Shown: one piece after another, positions 35,759 through 46,681 of the stretch | Layout: every line of letters begins with the position of its first letter | How positions within the stretch are numbered: position 1 is the first letter of the stretch | DNA from: Limnohabitans sp. TEGF004 | GTDB taxonomy: Bacteria > Pseudomonadota > Gammaproteobacteria > Burkholderiales > Burkholderiaceae_C | Direction of reading: 5' to 3' | DNA: 64,000 bases | Assembly: GCF_027924965.1 (NCBI RefSeq) | Contig: NZ_AP027056.1 | Coordinates: forward strand, 2,170,001-2,234,000 | Program-made: the position numbers and the translations under genes | The notes under the pieces: generated by a model | Seen by the model: the letters and a program-made list of their open reading frames with translations, nothing else | Told to the model about the DNA's origin: nothing | The model's database searches: none

Positions 35759-37852
35759 ATGTCCCAGCGCCAGCTATTTGTTACCACCGCCCTGCCCTAC
35801 GCCAACGGCAACTTCCACATCGGCCACATCATGGAGTACATCCAGGCCGACATCTGGGTGCGTTTCCAGCGAATGCAGGGCCACAAGGTCGATTTCGTAG
35901 GCGCAGACGACACACACGGCGCGCCCATCATGATTGCCGCCGAGAAGGCGGGCATCACCCCGCAGCAGTTTGTGGCCAACATCGCCGCAGGCCGCAAGCC
36001 GTATTTGGATGGCTTTCACATCCAGTTTGACAACTGGCACAGCACCGACGCACCCGAGAACCACGAACTGGCCCGCCAGATTTACCGTGACTTGCGCGAC
36101 ATCCCCGAATCTGAAGGCGGCTCGCTGATCGAGCGTCGCACGATTGACCAGTTCTTCGACCCCGAGAAGAACATGTTCTTGCCCGACCGCTTCATCAAAG
36201 GCGAGTGCCCCAAGTGCCACGCCCACGACCAGTACGGCGACAACTGCGAGGTGTGCGGCGCGGTTTACGCCCCCACCGACCTGATCAACCCGTTCTCGGC
36301 TTTGTCGGGCGCTAAGCCTGAATTGAAAAGCTCAGAGCATTTCTTCTTCAAGCTGTCTGACCCGCGCTGTGTGGCATTCTTGGAGAAGTGGACGCAAGAC
36401 GGCAAGTTGCAACCCGAAGTTGCCAACAAGGTCAAAGAGTGGTTCAGCGTGCGCGCCAACCCCGATGGCACAACCAGCGAAGGCTTGGGCGACTGGGACA
36501 TCTCGCGCGACGCGCCTTACTTTGGCATCGAAATTCCTGATGCGCCGGGCAAATACTTTTATGTGTGGCTCGATGCGCCTGTGGGCTACTTGGCCTCGTT
36601 GAAAAACTTGCTCGACAAGCGCGGCGAGAGCTACGACGCCTACATGGCCAACGACAAGCTGGAGCAATACCACTTCATCGGCAAAGACATCGTCACCTTC
36701 CACACCTTGTTCTGGCCCGCGATGCTGCACTTCAGCGGCCGCAAAACACCTAACAACGTGTTTGTGCACGGCTTCCTCACCGTCAACAACGGCGAGAAGA
36801 TGAGCAAGAGCCGTGGCACGGGCCTTGACCCGCTCAAGTACTTAGGCCTGGGCATGAACCCCGAGTGGCTGCGTTACTACTTGGCCACCAAGCTAAACAA
36901 CAAAAACGAAGATGTGGACTTCAACGCCGAAGACTTCATGCTGCGCGTGAACAGCGATTTGATTGGCAAGTTCGTCAACATCGCATCACGTGCAGCGGGC
37001 TTCTTGACCAAGCGCTTTGAAGGCAAGCTCACACAAAGTTTTGGCGAACAAGGCACGGCGTTGCTGAGCGACATTCACGCCGCCAAAGACAGCATCGCCC
37101 AAGCCTATGACGCTCGCGAGTACGGCAAAGCCGCACGCGAAATCATGTTGCTGGCCGACAAGGTGAACTCGTATGTGGACCAACACAAACCTTGGGACTT
37201 GGCCAAAGACGCCGCCAACAACGAAGCCCTGCACCAAGTCTGCTCGTTACTCATCAACGCCTTTGCCGAGCTGAGCCGCTACTTGGCCCCTGTGTTGCCC
37301 GCGCTTGCGCAAGCGGTCGAAGCCTTCACCGGCACGTCCATGCAAAACTGGAACACATCAGGCAACGTGGCCAACATTCAACCCTACCAACACCTCATGC
37401 AACGCGTCACCCCCGAGCAACTCGAAGCCTTGTTTGAGCCCCCAGCCGTGGTGGAAGAAAAAGTCACCCCCGGTGGCGAAGAGATCGCGCCCACCATCAG
37501 CATCGACGACTTTGCCAAGATCGATTTGCGCATTGCCGAAATCGTCAACTGCGAAGCGGTGGAAGGCTCCACCAAGCTGTTGCGCCTCACACTCGATGTG
37601 GGCGAAGGCACCGACCCGCAGGGTCGTCCAATCACGCGCAACGTGTTCAGCGGCATCGCCAGCGCTTACAAGCCCGAAGACCTCAAAGGCAAACTCACAG
37701 TGATGGTGGCCAACCTGGCCCCACGCAAGATGAAGTTTGGCGTGAGTGAGGGCATGGTGCTTGCCGCCAGCCACGCAGACGAAAAGGCCGAACCCGGCAT
37801 CTATGTGTTGCACCCATGGCTCGGTGCAAAGCCCGGTATGCGTATTCACTAA
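35759..37852 (+). CDS. metG: Methionine--tRNA ligase
   Basis: MetG (697 residues) charges tRNA-Met. The class I HIGH signature is in [12 protein letters not shown], the KMSKS loop is [11 protein letters not shown], and a zinc knuckle is visible in [18 protein letters not shown]. The C-terminal 110 residues are an EMAP/Trbp111-like tRNA-binding domain (starting [15 protein letters not shown]) fused to the enzyme, as in E. coli MetG. Length is normal. A DUF1275 gene follows after 7 bp. Confidence 0.96.
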   Translation: MSQRQLFVTTALPYANGNFHIGHIMEYIQADIWVRFQRMQGHKVDFVGADDTHGAPIMIAAEKAGITPQQFVANIAAGRKPYLDGFHIQFDNWHSTDAPENHELARQIYRDLRDIPESEGGSLIERRTIDQFFDPEKNMFLPDRFIKGECPKCHAHDQYGDNCEVCGAVYAPTDLINPFSALSGAKPELKSSEHFFFKLSDPRCVAFLEKWTQDGKLQPEVANKVKEWFSVRANPDGTTSEGLGDWDISRDAPYFGIEIPDAPGKYFYVWLDAPVGYLASLKNLLDKRGESYDAYMANDKLEQYHFIGKDIVTFHTLFWPAMLHFSGRKTPNNVFVHGFLTVNNGEKMSKSRGTGLDPLKYLGLGMNPEWLRYYLATKLNNKNEDVDFNAEDFMLRVNSDLIGKFVNIASRAAGFLTKRFEGKLTQSFGEQGTALLSDIHAAKDSIAQAYDAREYGKAAREIMLLADKVNSYVDQHKPWDLAKDAANNEALHQVCSLLINAFAELSRYLAPVLPALAQAVEAFTGTSMQNWNTSGNVANIQPYQHLMQRVTPEQLEALFEPPAVVEEKVTPGGEEIAPTISIDDFAKIDLRIAEIVNCEAVEGSTKLLRLTLDVGEGTDPQGRPITRNVFSGIASAYKPEDLKGKLTVMVANLAPRKMKFGVSEGMVLAASHADEKAEPGIYVLHPWLGAKPGMRIH

Positions 37853-37859
37853 ACACACC

Positions 37860-38612
37860 ATGTTTCCCCTCATCCACGGCTGGACCAGCATCGCGCGCTC
37901 AAACCACGCCAACGTCAAGTTGGGGGCTGTGTTGTGCTTTGTGGCTGGGGCGGCCAATGCGGGTGGATTTTTGGCGGCGGGCCGTTACACATCGCACATG
38001 ACTGGCGTGGTCTCTTCGGTCGCAGACGACTTGGTGTTGGGGCATGTCGACTTGGTGGCAACACGTTTGGGAAGCTTGATCTCCTTTGTTGCGGGCGCCA
38101 TGTGCACCGCCGTATTGGTGAACTGGGGCCTGCGCCGCCATCTGGCCAGCGCTTACAGCTTGCCTTTGGTGCTGGAGTCCTTGGCGCTTCTGATATTTGG
38201 TTTATTTGGCGCGGCCATCAGCAGTTATGCCAGCCTATTTCTTCCACTCACCGTCATGTTGCTGTGCTTCATGATGGGTTTGCAAAACGCGGTCATCACC
38301 AAGATTTCTCACGCCGAAATTCGCACCACGCACATTACCGGTCTAGTGACCGACTTTGGCATTGAATTAGGGAAATTGTTTTACGTCAATCGCAGCAAAA
38401 CCTCAGCCCAAGGCTTGCCCCGCGTTCGTGCGAACCGCGAGCGCTTATGGCTTCAAGCGCTGTTGATTGCTTGTTTTTTCTGCGGCGGACTGGTGGGCGC
38501 TTTGGGCTTTAAGGGCTGGGGCTACATCACCACTTTGCCGCTGGCGTTGTTGCTGTGGACCGTGGCCTTGCGCCCCGTACTCGACGACGTAAAAACCGGA
38601 TTGCAACGATGA
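37860..38612 (+). CDS. DUF1275 (YoaK-type) membrane protein
   Basis: This 250-residue protein has six to seven membrane segments and the DUF1275 pattern with GAANAGGFLAAGRYTSHMTG near residue 30-49 and GLQNAVITKISHAEIRTTHITG in the middle. The family is unassigned in function; similarity to transporters has been suggested. The ATG at 37860 gives the conserved N-terminus. Its stop overlaps the SulP start by 4 bases, so the two are translated together. Confidence 0.82.
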   Translation: MFPLIHGWTSIARSNHANVKLGAVLCFVAGAANAGGFLAAGRYTSHMTGVVSSVADDLVLGHVDLVATRLGSLISFVAGAMCTAVLVNWGLRRHLASAYSLPLVLESLALLIFGLFGAAISSYASLFLPLTVMLLCFMMGLQNAVITKISHAEIRTTHITGLVTDFGIELGKLFYVNRSKTSAQGLPRVRANRERLWLQALLIACFFCGGLVGALGFKGWGYITTLPLALLLWTVALRPVLDDVKTGLQR

Positions 38613-40285
38613 ATGCGTCTTCTTTTTTCCGCCCTCACGTCATTGATTCACTGAAGGACTACACGCGCCAGCGCTTTTACCAAGACGTGGGCGCGGGCAT
38701 CACGGTGGGTGTGGTGGCTTTGCCACTGGCCATGGCATTTGCCATTGCGTCGGGGCTCAAGCCTGAAGCGGGTTTGTTCACGGCCATCATTGCGGGATTT
38801 TTGATTTCCGCTTTGGGTGGCAGCCGCGTGCAGATTGGCGGGCCTGCGGGCGCGTTCATCGTCATCGTGTATGGCATCTTGGAGCGCTATGGCTTGGCCA
38901 ACCTCATCATCGCCACCGCCATGTCGGGCGTGATGTTGTTTGCCATGGGCTTGCTGCGCTTGGGCACGCTGATTCGCTTCATTCCTGTGGCGGTGGTGAT
39001 TGGTTTTACCAACGGCATTGCGGTGCTCATCATGGTGTCGCAGCTCAAAGACTTTTTTGGTCTGCAAGTCAAAGCTATGCCGGCCGACTTCTTTGGCATC
39101 TTGCGCACGCTCAGCGACAGCTTTGGCACGCTCAACGGCGAAGCTTTGGGCTTGGCTGTGATGTGTTTGGCAGTGTTGGCGTTTTGGCAATTGGCCTTGC
39201 CACGTTTGGCCAATGCCATGCCCAGCACCAAAAGTTTCTCCACCATCCCTGGCTCTATCGTGGTGTTGGTTGGCGCCACGGTGGCCGCAAAAATGATGGG
39301 ACTTGAGGTGGAAACCATCGCATCACGCTTTGGCAGCATTCCTAGCAACTTGCCAGCGTTTGCGTGGCCCGAGTTCAGCTGGGACACCGCCAAGTTCTTG
39401 CTCATCCCTGCCACCACACTGGCCTTGTTGGGCTCGATTGAATCCTTGCTGTGCGCCCGCATTGCGGACCAAATGATGGCCGACGGCCCCTACGGCGACC
39501 GCCACGATGCCAACCAAGAACTGATGGCCCAAGGCATTGCCAACATCATCACGCCCTTCTTCGGCGGCATGCCCGCCACGGGCACGATTGCCCGCACCGT
39601 GACCAACGTGAAAAACGGCGGCAACAGCCCAGTGGCCGGCATGGTGCATGCGGCCACGCTGCTGGTGGTCATGCTGGTGGCCGCGCCGCTGGCGGGCGAT
39701 GTGCCACTGGCTGCGTTGTCGGCCATTCTGATGTTTGTCGCTTGGAACATGGGCGAGTGGCACGAGTTTGTGCACCTGCGCCAGTTCCGTCTACCTTATC
39801 GCGCCACGTTGCTGTCGGTTTTCTTGCTCACGGTCATCGTTGATTTGACGGTGGCTGTGGAAGTGGGCCTGATGGCCGCGTGCCTGACATTTATCTACCG
39901 CATCTCCAGCCTCAGCCGTGCCGAGCATGTGCAGGCCGACGCCTTTCCTGAACTGGCAGGCCATGAAGCCAACGTGCAAGCCCACCGCTTGTATGGCGCT
40001 CTGTTTTTTGGTGCGGTCAAACTGGTCGAGGCCATTGAAGAAAGCCTACCCGCCCAAGCGCTGGTGCTAGACCTGAAAAACCTCATTTATGTTGACTCGT
40101 CCGGTGCTGACGCCCTTTTGGCACTGGCTCGCTCATGCAAGAAAAAGCATGTGCGCCTCATCGTCTGCGGCTTGGGCCACCAGCCGCTGGACATGGCGCA
40201 ACGCAGCGGCGTACTGCACGCGTTGCCTGACACAGACCTTGTGCCCAATTTGAGCCACGGTTTGGCCTTGGCCCTCGGTCGCTAA
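38609..40285 (+). CDS. SulP-family anion transporter with STAS domain
   Basis: This 558-residue transporter has 10-14 membrane segments with the SulP signatures (GLKPEAGLFTAIIAGFL, GGSRVQIGGPAGAF) and a C-terminal STAS domain (about 440-555; LVLDLKNLIYVDSSGADALL). SulP proteins move sulfate, bicarbonate, or dicarboxylates; the substrate here is unknown. The start overlaps the DUF1275 stop. A second SulP gene is at 49576. Confidence 0.87.
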   Translation: MNASSFFRPHVIDSLKDYTRQRFYQDVGAGITVGVVALPLAMAFAIASGLKPEAGLFTAIIAGFLISALGGSRVQIGGPAGAFIVIVYGILERYGLANLIIATAMSGVMLFAMGLLRLGTLIRFIPVAVVIGFTNGIAVLIMVSQLKDFFGLQVKAMPADFFGILRTLSDSFGTLNGEALGLAVMCLAVLAFWQLALPRLANAMPSTKSFSTIPGSIVVLVGATVAAKMMGLEVETIASRFGSIPSNLPAFAWPEFSWDTAKFLLIPATTLALLGSIESLLCARIADQMMADGPYGDRHDANQELMAQGIANIITPFFGGMPATGTIARTVTNVKNGGNSPVAGMVHAATLLVVMLVAAPLAGDVPLAALSAILMFVAWNMGEWHEFVHLRQFRLPYRATLLSVFLLTVIVDLTVAVEVGLMAACLTFIYRISSLSRAEHVQADAFPELAGHEANVQAHRLYGALFFGAVKLVEAIEESLPAQALVLDLKNLIYVDSSGADALLALARSCKKKHVRLIVCGLGHQPLDMAQRSGVLHALPDTDLVPNLSHGLALALGR

Positions 40286-40326
40286 AATTTACCCAATTTC
40301 AAGAAATCCAAATTAGGAACTTCACA

Positions 40327-40530
40327 ATGTCGATTTTTCAACGTGACAACTACACCTCAGAAGCCACTCAGTTCATCGAGTCGCTCAAGGTCAAAAACCC
40401 ACAGCTCGAAAAAGCCCAACGCGACGGTCGCGCTTTGCTGTGGGACAAGCAAGTGAACACCGAAATCCAGCAAGACGTGCAAGCTGGCCGCGTGGCGCAA
40501 AAGCCTTACCCCTACCAAACCAACGCGTAA
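40327..40530 (+). CDS. DUF3460-family small protein
   Basis: This 67-residue protein matches DUF3460 of Burkholderiales: an N-terminal FQRDNYTSEATQFIESLK and KNPQLEKAQRDGRALLWDK motif, with basic/polar ends. The function is unknown. It lies in the gap between the SulP transporter and scpA. Confidence 0.85.
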   Translation: MSIFQRDNYTSEATQFIESLKVKNPQLEKAQRDGRALLWDKQVNTEIQQDVQAGRVAQKPYPYQTNA

Positions 40531-40558
40531 AGCGTTCAGTTTGTTTTAAGCGCCCAAC

Positions 40559-41410
40559 GTGCATCCTGCCGACCCCACCCTGCCTAACGACGAGGCACAC
40601 ATCGCCTCTGTCATGCCAGAGGTGATCGACAACGTGGCCGTGGCCCGCCTGTATGGCGAGCCGCTGTTTGCCATGCCGCAGGATTTGTACATCCCGCCAG
40701 ACGCGCTCGAAGTTTTCCTCGAAGCCTTCCAAGGCCCGCTGGACTTGCTGCTCTACCTCATCCGCAAGCAAAACTTCAACATCCTCGACATCCCCATGGC
40801 CGCGCTCACGCGCCAATACCTGAGCTATGTGGACGAAATTCGCACACGCAACCTAGAGCTTGCCGCCGAATACCTGCTGATGGCCGCCATGCTGATTGAA
40901 ATCAAATCACGCATGCTGTTGCCCCCAAAAAAGGTAGCCGAAGGCCAAGAGCCCGAAGACCCCCGCGCCGAGCTGGTGCGCCGCTTGCTCGAATACGAGC
41001 AAATGAAGCTGGCCGCCGCCAAGCTCAACGAAGTGCCGCAGTTTGGCCGCGACTTTTTGCGTGCACAGGTCTACATCGAACAATCGCTGCAGCCACGCTT
41101 CCCGGATGTGCATGTGGTCGAGTTGCAGCAAGCTTGGGCCGACATCTTGAAGCGTGCCAAGCTGGTGCAGCACCACAAGATCAGCCGCGAAGAACTCTCG
41201 GTTCGCGAACATATGAGCATCGTGCTCAAGCACTTGCAAGGCAAACGCTTTGTCGAGTTTGAAAACCTGTTTCAGCCCGAACAAGGTGTGCCCGTGCTGG
41301 TGGTGACCTTCATCGCCCTGCTTGAGCTGGCCAAAGAAACGCTGATTGAAATCACACAGGCCGAGGCTTTTGCCCCTATTTACGTGCGTTTGGCCTATAC
41401 CCCTACGTAA
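40559..41410 (+). CDS. scpA: Segregation and condensation protein ScpA
   Basis: This 283-residue kleisin is the ScpA subunit of the SMC condensin complex. It starts with GTG at 40559; the conserved ScpA core begins near residue 55 (FQGPLDLLLYLIRKQNFNILDIPMA...) and the C-terminal winged-helix part ends near residue 278. It lies upstream of panB; scpB is not in this window next to it. The N-terminal extension of about 50 residues is longer than usual for the family. Confidence 0.88.
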   Translation: MHPADPTLPNDEAHIASVMPEVIDNVAVARLYGEPLFAMPQDLYIPPDALEVFLEAFQGPLDLLLYLIRKQNFNILDIPMAALTRQYLSYVDEIRTRNLELAAEYLLMAAMLIEIKSRMLLPPKKVAEGQEPEDPRAELVRRLLEYEQMKLAAAKLNEVPQFGRDFLRAQVYIEQSLQPRFPDVHVVELQQAWADILKRAKLVQHHKISREELSVREHMSIVLKHLQGKRFVEFENLFQPEQGVPVLVVTFIALLELAKETLIEITQAEAFAPIYVRLAYTPT

Positions 41411-41473
41411 TAGACCCACGTAAACTCCACACCCTCTCGGCAACACAGGACTGGCTTTGCGCCACACCGTTCT

Positions 41474-42346
41474 ATGAGCAACACCAACGCTTCGCCCTAC
41501 GGCACTTTGCCCCCCGCATCCCCCGTCGCCGCCCGCAAGCCCATCAGCTTGCCCCGCTTGAACGAGCTGCGCGCCCGTGGTGAAAAAATCACCATGCTCA
41601 CCGCCTACGACGCCACCTTTGCCGCCGTGGCCGATGCCGCTGGCGTGGAATGCATTTTGGTGGGCGACTCGCTGGGCATGGTCTGCCAAGGCCTCACCAG
41701 CACCGTGGGCGTAACGCTAGACACCATGCGCTATCACGTCGAAAGCGTGGCCCGTGGCATCCGCCGCGTGCAAGGCACAGCTTGGATCATTGGCGACCTG
41801 CCCTTTGGCAGCTACCAAGAATCCAAAGAACAAGCCCTACGCAGCGCAATGGTTCTGATGCAAGCGGGTGCTCACATGGTTAAGCTCGAAGGCGGCGGCT
41901 GGACCACCGACATCGTGCATTTTTTGGTCGAACGCGGCATTCCTGTCTGCGCCCATTTGGGCCTGACCCCACAAACCGTTCACGCCCTAGGCGGCTACCG
42001 CGTGCAAGGCCGTGGTGACTCTGCCACCAAGCTGCGCCAAGAGGCCATTGCCCTGCAAGACGCAGGCGCCAGCATGCTGGTGCTAGAGATGGTGCCCGAG
42101 CCACTGTCTACTGCCCTCACGCAAGAGCTGCCCACCTGTCACACCATCGGCATTGGAGCGGGCAACGGCACGGCCGGCCAAGTGCTGGTCATGCACGACA
42201 TGCTGGGCGTCAACTTGGGCAAGAACCCCAAATTCGTGCACAACTTCATGGAAGGCCAAGCCAGCGTGCAAGCCGCCATGAGCGCCTATGTGGCTGCTGT
42301 GAAAAACGGCACATTTCCCGACAACGCCAAGCACGCTTGGGCCTAA
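41474..42346 (+). CDS. panB: 3-methyl-2-oxobutanoate hydroxymethyltransferase
   Basis: PanB (290 residues) makes ketopantoate in vitamin B5 synthesis. The TIM-barrel motifs are present: VGDSLGMV near residue 62, [14 protein letters not shown] and GGGW...[10 protein letters not shown]. The start at 41474 gives a short extension before the conserved ITMLTAYDA. panC follows after 18 bp. Confidence 0.95.
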   Translation: MSNTNASPYGTLPPASPVAARKPISLPRLNELRARGEKITMLTAYDATFAAVADAAGVECILVGDSLGMVCQGLTSTVGVTLDTMRYHVESVARGIRRVQGTAWIIGDLPFGSYQESKEQALRSAMVLMQAGAHMVKLEGGGWTTDIVHFLVERGIPVCAHLGLTPQTVHALGGYRVQGRGDSATKLRQEAIALQDAGASMLVLEMVPEPLSTALTQELPTCHTIGIGAGNGTAGQVLVMHDMLGVNLGKNPKFVHNFMEGQASVQAAMSAYVAAVKNGTFPDNAKHAWA

Positions 42347-43228
<882 letters not shown>

Positions 43229-43282
43229 GTTCCTCTTTGGCTTAGGTATTGGTGTGCGTGGTGGTTTTCTCCGGCTACGGTC

Positions 43283-43354
43283 GTGTGCGTGAGGCACGGC
43301 GGCCGCCTCATGCTGGAGTACCAGAAATCGTTGGCCGCCGCACCTCACGCACAC
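43283..43354 (+). repeat. Compound stem-loop element A, sense to panC
   Basis: Two 22-nt arms (43283-43304 and 43333-43354) pair in 20 of 22 positions, with two adjacent mismatches in the middle, around a 28-nt loop. In the loop, 24 nt (43307-43330) form a core beginning ctcatg, containing the mini-hairpin ctgg-agta-ccag, and ending aaatcg. The same core, with one mismatch, is in the loop of element B (43453-43530), whose stem sequence is entirely different. The element starts 54 bp after the panC stop and is oriented with panC. It has no T-run, so it is not a classic terminator. It matches no repeat family I know. Confidence 0.75.
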
Positions 43355-43452
43355 AACTTTTCGATCTAGAAAGTCTTCGCTGGAACGAAAGCGACGTTGA
43401 AGCAACTAACCTGCGCCAGAGGTTTTCAAAACACCCATTTGTCAGCCGCAGT

Positions 43453-43530
43453 CTTCTCGCCTAGGGAGTGGGCGGGTGACGATTTCTGGTACCCCAGCAT
43501 GAGGAACCCGCTCATTCCTTAGACGAGAAG
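43453..43530 (-). repeat. Compound stem-loop element B, sense to gpsA
   Basis: Two 25-nt arms (43453-43477 and 43506-43530) pair in 21 of 25 positions by Watson-Crick, and the four differences are all transitions, three of which could be G-U pairs in plus-strand RNA. The 28-nt loop carries the core found in element A in reverse complement, 23 of 24 positions identical, with the tetraloop ggta in place of agta. On the minus strand it lies 16 bp after the gpsA stop, so element B is in sense orientation to gpsA. The rest of the 43229-43546 gap holds nothing I recognise. Confidence 0.75.
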
Positions 43531-43546
43531 CGAGCACAGCAAAAAG

Positions 43547-44572
43547 CTATTCGCCCTTTGCGCCACGCCCCATCAGCAAGGCCACAGCTTGCGCGGGTGT
43601 GATGCTGCCATCGAGCAACGCCACCACCGCCTGCGCAATCGGCATTTCCACGCCGAGGTGCTGCGCACGTTGCACCACGGTGCGGGCGCAATACACGCCT
43701 TCGGCCACATGGCCCAGTGAATCGACGGCTTGTTGCAGCGTCATGCCTTGGGCCAAAGCCAAGCCAACTTTACGGTTGCGGCTGAGGTCACCAGTGGAGG
43801 TGAGCACCAAGTCGCCCAAGCCCGACAGGCCCATGAAGGTTTCGGTCTTGGCACCCAGTGCCACGCCTAAGCGAGTGATTTCGGCCAAGCCGCGTGTAAT
43901 CAGTGCAGCACGGGCGTTGAGGCCCAGCTGCAAGCCATCGCACAAACCGGTAGCGATGGCTAATACGTTTTTGACTGCGCCGCCTACTTCTACGCCCACG
44001 ATGTCGTCGTTGGCGTACACGCGCAGGCTGCTGTTGTGAAAGGCTTGCACCATGGCGTCGCGCGCCGCAGCGTCATCGCTAGCAGCCACCAATGCGGTAG
44101 GCATGCCGCGCGCCACTTCTTGTGCAAAGCTGGGGCCGCTCAAAGCACCGCCGCGCAACGCAGGGGCCACTTGGGCTTTGACTTCGTGGGCCATCAAGCC
44201 AATGCTTTGTTGCAATGCATCAACGGCTGAAGCGTCGGCTTGCGCTGCTTCAAAACCTTTGCACAGCCACGCCACAGGCACGCTGCTGCCCAAGATGGGC
44301 GCAAGCTGCGTGAGCATGCCACGCAGGCTGCTCATGGGCGAGCCAATGACGACCAAATCTTGCTCGGCCAGCCAAGGGCCGAGAGGGGCTGACGACACTT
44401 GAACGCCTGCGGTGAAGGGCTGCTCAGGCAAGTAGCGCGTGTTCACACGCTCGGCTTGCATGGCTTGGGCCTGAGGCACATCGCGTGCCCACAGCGTCAC
44501 GGTGTGGTGTGCGCCTGCGTTGATCGCCAGCGCTGTGCCCCACGCGCCTGCACCTAAAACGGCAATCTTCAT
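43547..44572 (-). CDS. gpsA: Glycerol-3-phosphate dehydrogenase [NAD(P)+]
   Basis: GpsA (341 residues) reduces dihydroxyacetone phosphate for phospholipid synthesis. The Rossmann motif [10 protein letters not shown] is at the N-terminus, and the catalytic Lys and [23 protein letters not shown] segment are in the C-terminal half. It lies 22 bp after secB, as in E. coli (yibN-grxC-secB-gpsA order). Stem-loop B follows its stop. Confidence 0.95.
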   Translation of the reverse strand: MKIAVLGAGAWGTALAINAGAHHTVTLWARDVPQAQAMQAERVNTRYLPEQPFTAGVQVSSAPLGPWLAEQDLVVIGSPMSSLRGMLTQLAPILGSSVPVAWLCKGFEAAQADASAVDALQQSIGLMAHEVKAQVAPALRGGALSGPSFAQEVARGMPTALVAASDDAAARDAMVQAFHNSSLRVYANDDIVGVEVGGAVKNVLAIATGLCDGLQLGLNARAALITRGLAEITRLGVALGAKTETFMGLSGLGDLVLTSTGDLSRNRKVGLALAQGMTLQQAVDSLGHVAEGVYCARTVVQRAQHLGVEMPIAQAVVALLDGSITPAQAVALLMGRGAKGE

Positions 44573-44594
44573 GTCGACGGCCTAATGCGTGAAG

Positions 44595-45041
44595 TTACTG
44601 AACAGAGCCAGCAGCTTGTTGCTGCTGTTGTTCGTACATGGCTTGGAAGTTGATTTCGGCCAAGTGCACAGGTGGGAAGCCAGCACGTTGAATCACGTCA
44701 GCCACGTTGCCGCGCAGGTAGGGGTAAATGATTTGTGGGCAAGCAATGCCGATGACGGGGCCCATTTGGTCTTCAGGCAAGTTGCGTACTTCGAAAATGC
44801 CAGCTTGCTTGGCTTCGACCAAGAACACAGTTTTGTCTTCAATCTTGGTGGTGACGGTGGCGGTCACAGTCACTTCCACAATGCCGTCGGCCACTTGTTC
44901 CATGCCCACGCCCAACTGGATGTCCACCGAAGGTTGCTCGGTGCTGGTCAGGATGGCGGGTGAGTTGGGTTGCTCCAAAGACAGGTCTTTCAAATAGACG
45001 CGTTGAATTTGAAAAACTGGAGTGGCTTGTTCGTCTGACAT
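44595..45041 (-). CDS. secB: Protein-export chaperone SecB
   Basis: SecB (148 residues) keeps preproteins unfolded for delivery to SecA. The conserved segments [17 protein letters not shown] near the start and [36 protein letters not shown] near the C-terminus identify it. It sits in the conserved rhodanese-grxC-secB-gpsA order. Confidence 0.95.
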   Translation of the reverse strand: MSDEQATPVFQIQRVYLKDLSLEQPNSPAILTSTEQPSVDIQLGVGMEQVADGIVEVTVTATVTTKIEDKTVFLVEAKQAGIFEVRNLPEDQMGPVIGIACPQIIYPYLRGNVADVIQRAGFPPVHLAEINFQAMYEQQQQQAAGSVQ

Positions 45042-45057
45042 TGTTATTTCCTAAAAC

Positions 45058-45093
45058 AAAAAAATGCCCGCATCGGCAATACCGAAGCGGGCA
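45058..45093 (-). terminator. Intrinsic terminator between grxC and secB
   Basis: A stem of 7 bp (tgcccgc / gcgggca, 45065-45071 and 45087-45093) extended by tcgg/ccga is followed on the minus strand by a run of seven T (complement of A7, 45058-45064). It lies between grxC and secB and could limit read-through to secB. Confidence 0.7.
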
Positions 45094-45121
45094 GCAAATC
45101 GGGATGGCTAATTATGTCAGC

Positions 45122-45379
45122 TCAAGATTGCAGCAAAGGCAGCAAACCACCTTTGGCATCTAAGGCCATCAAATCATCGCAACCGCCCACATGGGTGTCA
45201 CCAATGAAGATTTGCGGCACGGTGCGGCGACCCGTGATTTCCATCATGTGTGCACGCGCTGTGGGGTCGGTATCGATGCGAATTTCTTCGATCTGGGCCA
45301 CGCCCTTAGCGTTCAGCAGTTGCTTGGCACGAATGCAATATGGGCAAACGGCGGTGGTGTACATCTTGACGGCGGGCAT
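45122..45379 (-). CDS. grxC: Glutaredoxin 3
   Basis: GrxC (85 residues) is a small thiol-disulfide oxidoreductase with the CPYC active site (C12, C15) and the TVPQIFIGDTHVGGCDDL glutathione-binding segment. It follows the rhodanese gene and precedes secB as in E. coli. Confidence 0.94.
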   Translation of the reverse strand: MPAVKMYTTAVCPYCIRAKQLLNAKGVAQIEEIRIDTDPTARAHMMEITGRRTVPQIFIGDTHVGGCDDLMALDAKGGLLPLLQS

Positions 45380-45411
45380 GGGGAATTCTCCGAAGTAATG
45401 AAGCCAAAAAC

Positions 45412-45819
45412 TTAGGCTTTAGTAACGGGCAGGTTAGCTTCTTTCCAAGCTTTCAGCCCGCCGTGCAGCGAATGCACCTTCTCGTAACCCAGTTTTTGCG
45501 CAATGCCTTGGGCACGCTTTGAGCGCGCACCGGCTGCACACACCATGATGACGGGTGTGCTTTTGTTCTTCACGGCCTTGTCCAAACGGGCTTCCAGCTC
45601 GTCCAACGGCACGTTCACGGCGCCTTTGATGTGGCCTTGGGCGTATTCGTCTGCGCCGCACACGTCAATCACCACACCTTTTTCACGGTTCATGCACAGA
45701 ACCGCCTCTGTAGGCGAAATACCGGTGGCTGCGGCGCCTTGCACCACGGGCAGCAGCAAAAAGAAGCCAGTGCTCAGGGCGATGGTGATCAACATCCAGT
45801 TATCGAGAATAAATTTCAC
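45412..45819 (-). CDS. Membrane-anchored rhodanese-like protein (YibN type)
   Basis: This 135-residue protein has an N-terminal membrane helix (about 7-30) and a rhodanese domain (about 40-130) with the catalytic loop CAAGARS and Cys near residue 94. Membrane rhodaneses of this group (YibN in E. coli) are thought to act in sulfur or persulfide transfer. It is the first gene of the grxC-secB-gpsA cluster. Confidence 0.87.
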   Translation of the reverse strand: MKFILDNWMLITIALSTGFFLLLPVVQGAAATGISPTEAVLCMNREKGVVIDVCGADEYAQGHIKGAVNVPLDELEARLDKAVKNKSTPVIMVCAAGARSKRAQGIAQKLGYEKVHSLHGGLKAWKEANLPVTKA

Positions 45820-45923
45820 AGGGGAATCCAGTTCAAAAAAGCAAAAAGGGGAATTAAAAGTATCGCGTCAGTGCAGCATTCTAAAATCACGGCCAACCTT
45901 TCACTGACTTTGTTTGAATCACC

Positions 45924-46667
45924 ATGTACAAGCTCGTATTAATCCGCCACGGCGAATCCACTTGGAACCTTGAAAACCGCTTCACCGGCTGGACCGATGT
46001 CGACCTGACCCCCACCGGCGTTGAACAAGCCAAGAACGCTGGCAAGCTGCTCAAGGCCGAAGGCTTTGAGTTTGACGTGGCCTACACCAGCGTGTTGAAA
46101 CGCGCCATTCGCACCCTGTTCCTTGCCTTGGACGAGATGGACGCCACATGGCTGCCCGTGGTGAAAAGCTGGCGTTTGAACGAGCGCCACTACGGCGGCT
46201 TGCAAGGCTTGAACAAAGCCGACATAGCCAAGCAATACGGCGATGAGCAAGTGCTGGTCTGGCGTCGCAGCTACGACACCCCACCTCCTGAACTCGAAGC
46301 CAATGACCCACGCAGCGAGCGCAACGACCCACGCTACACCCGCTTTGAACCCAACCCCGTGCCATTGACCGAGTGCCTCAAAGACACCGTGGCCCGCGTG
46401 GTGCCCTTCTGGAACGAAGCCCTCGCCCCTGCCATCAAGGCTGGAAAACGCATCGTCATCGCTGCACACGGCAACTCGATCCGCGCTTTGATCAAGTATT
46501 TAGACGGCATCAGCGACCAAGACATCGTGAGCTTGAATATTCCCAACGGCATCCCACTTGTGTATGAGCTGGATGAAAACCTCAAGCCCATCCGTCACTA
46601 CTACTTGGGTGATGCCGAAGCCGCTGCCAAAGCAGCCGCTGCGGTAGCCACACAAGGCAAAGCCTAA
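45924..46667 (+). CDS. gpmA: 2,3-bisphosphoglycerate-dependent phosphoglycerate mutase
   Basis: GpmA (247 residues) interconverts 3- and 2-phosphoglycerate in glycolysis. The phospho-histidine is H9 in LIRHGES, the second catalytic His is in AAHGNSIR, and the [12 protein letters not shown] and TPPPEL segments are typical. The C-terminal tail is Ala-rich. It is divergent from the rhodanese operon. Confidence 0.95.
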   Translation: MYKLVLIRHGESTWNLENRFTGWTDVDLTPTGVEQAKNAGKLLKAEGFEFDVAYTSVLKRAIRTLFLALDEMDATWLPVVKSWRLNERHYGGLQGLNKADIAKQYGDEQVLVWRRSYDTPPPELEANDPRSERNDPRYTRFEPNPVPLTECLKDTVARVVPFWNEALAPAIKAGKRIVIAAHGNSIRALIKYLDGISDQDIVSLNIPNGIPLVYELDENLKPIRHYYLGDAEAAAKAAAAVATQGKA

Positions 46668-46681
46668 TCGTCCCACTCACA

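Noticed and set aside
43305..43332. Likeness of the loop core to a hammerhead ribozyme (ctcatg ... stem ... gaaa)
   Set aside because: The order is suggestive, but the conserved CUGAUGA core is not met (C for the required G and no A before the stem), so cleavage is not expected.
43249..43464. A 71-codon frame within the panC-gpsA intergenic region
   Set aside because: It runs through the arms of a stem-loop and has no domain-like composition. The self-complementary structure explains the sequence better than coding.
43283..43530. The two elements as integron attC sites
   Set aside because: No clear GTTRRRY / RYYYAAC pair at both ends, and no integrase or cassette array in the window. The idea stays open only as a general hairpin-recombination site.
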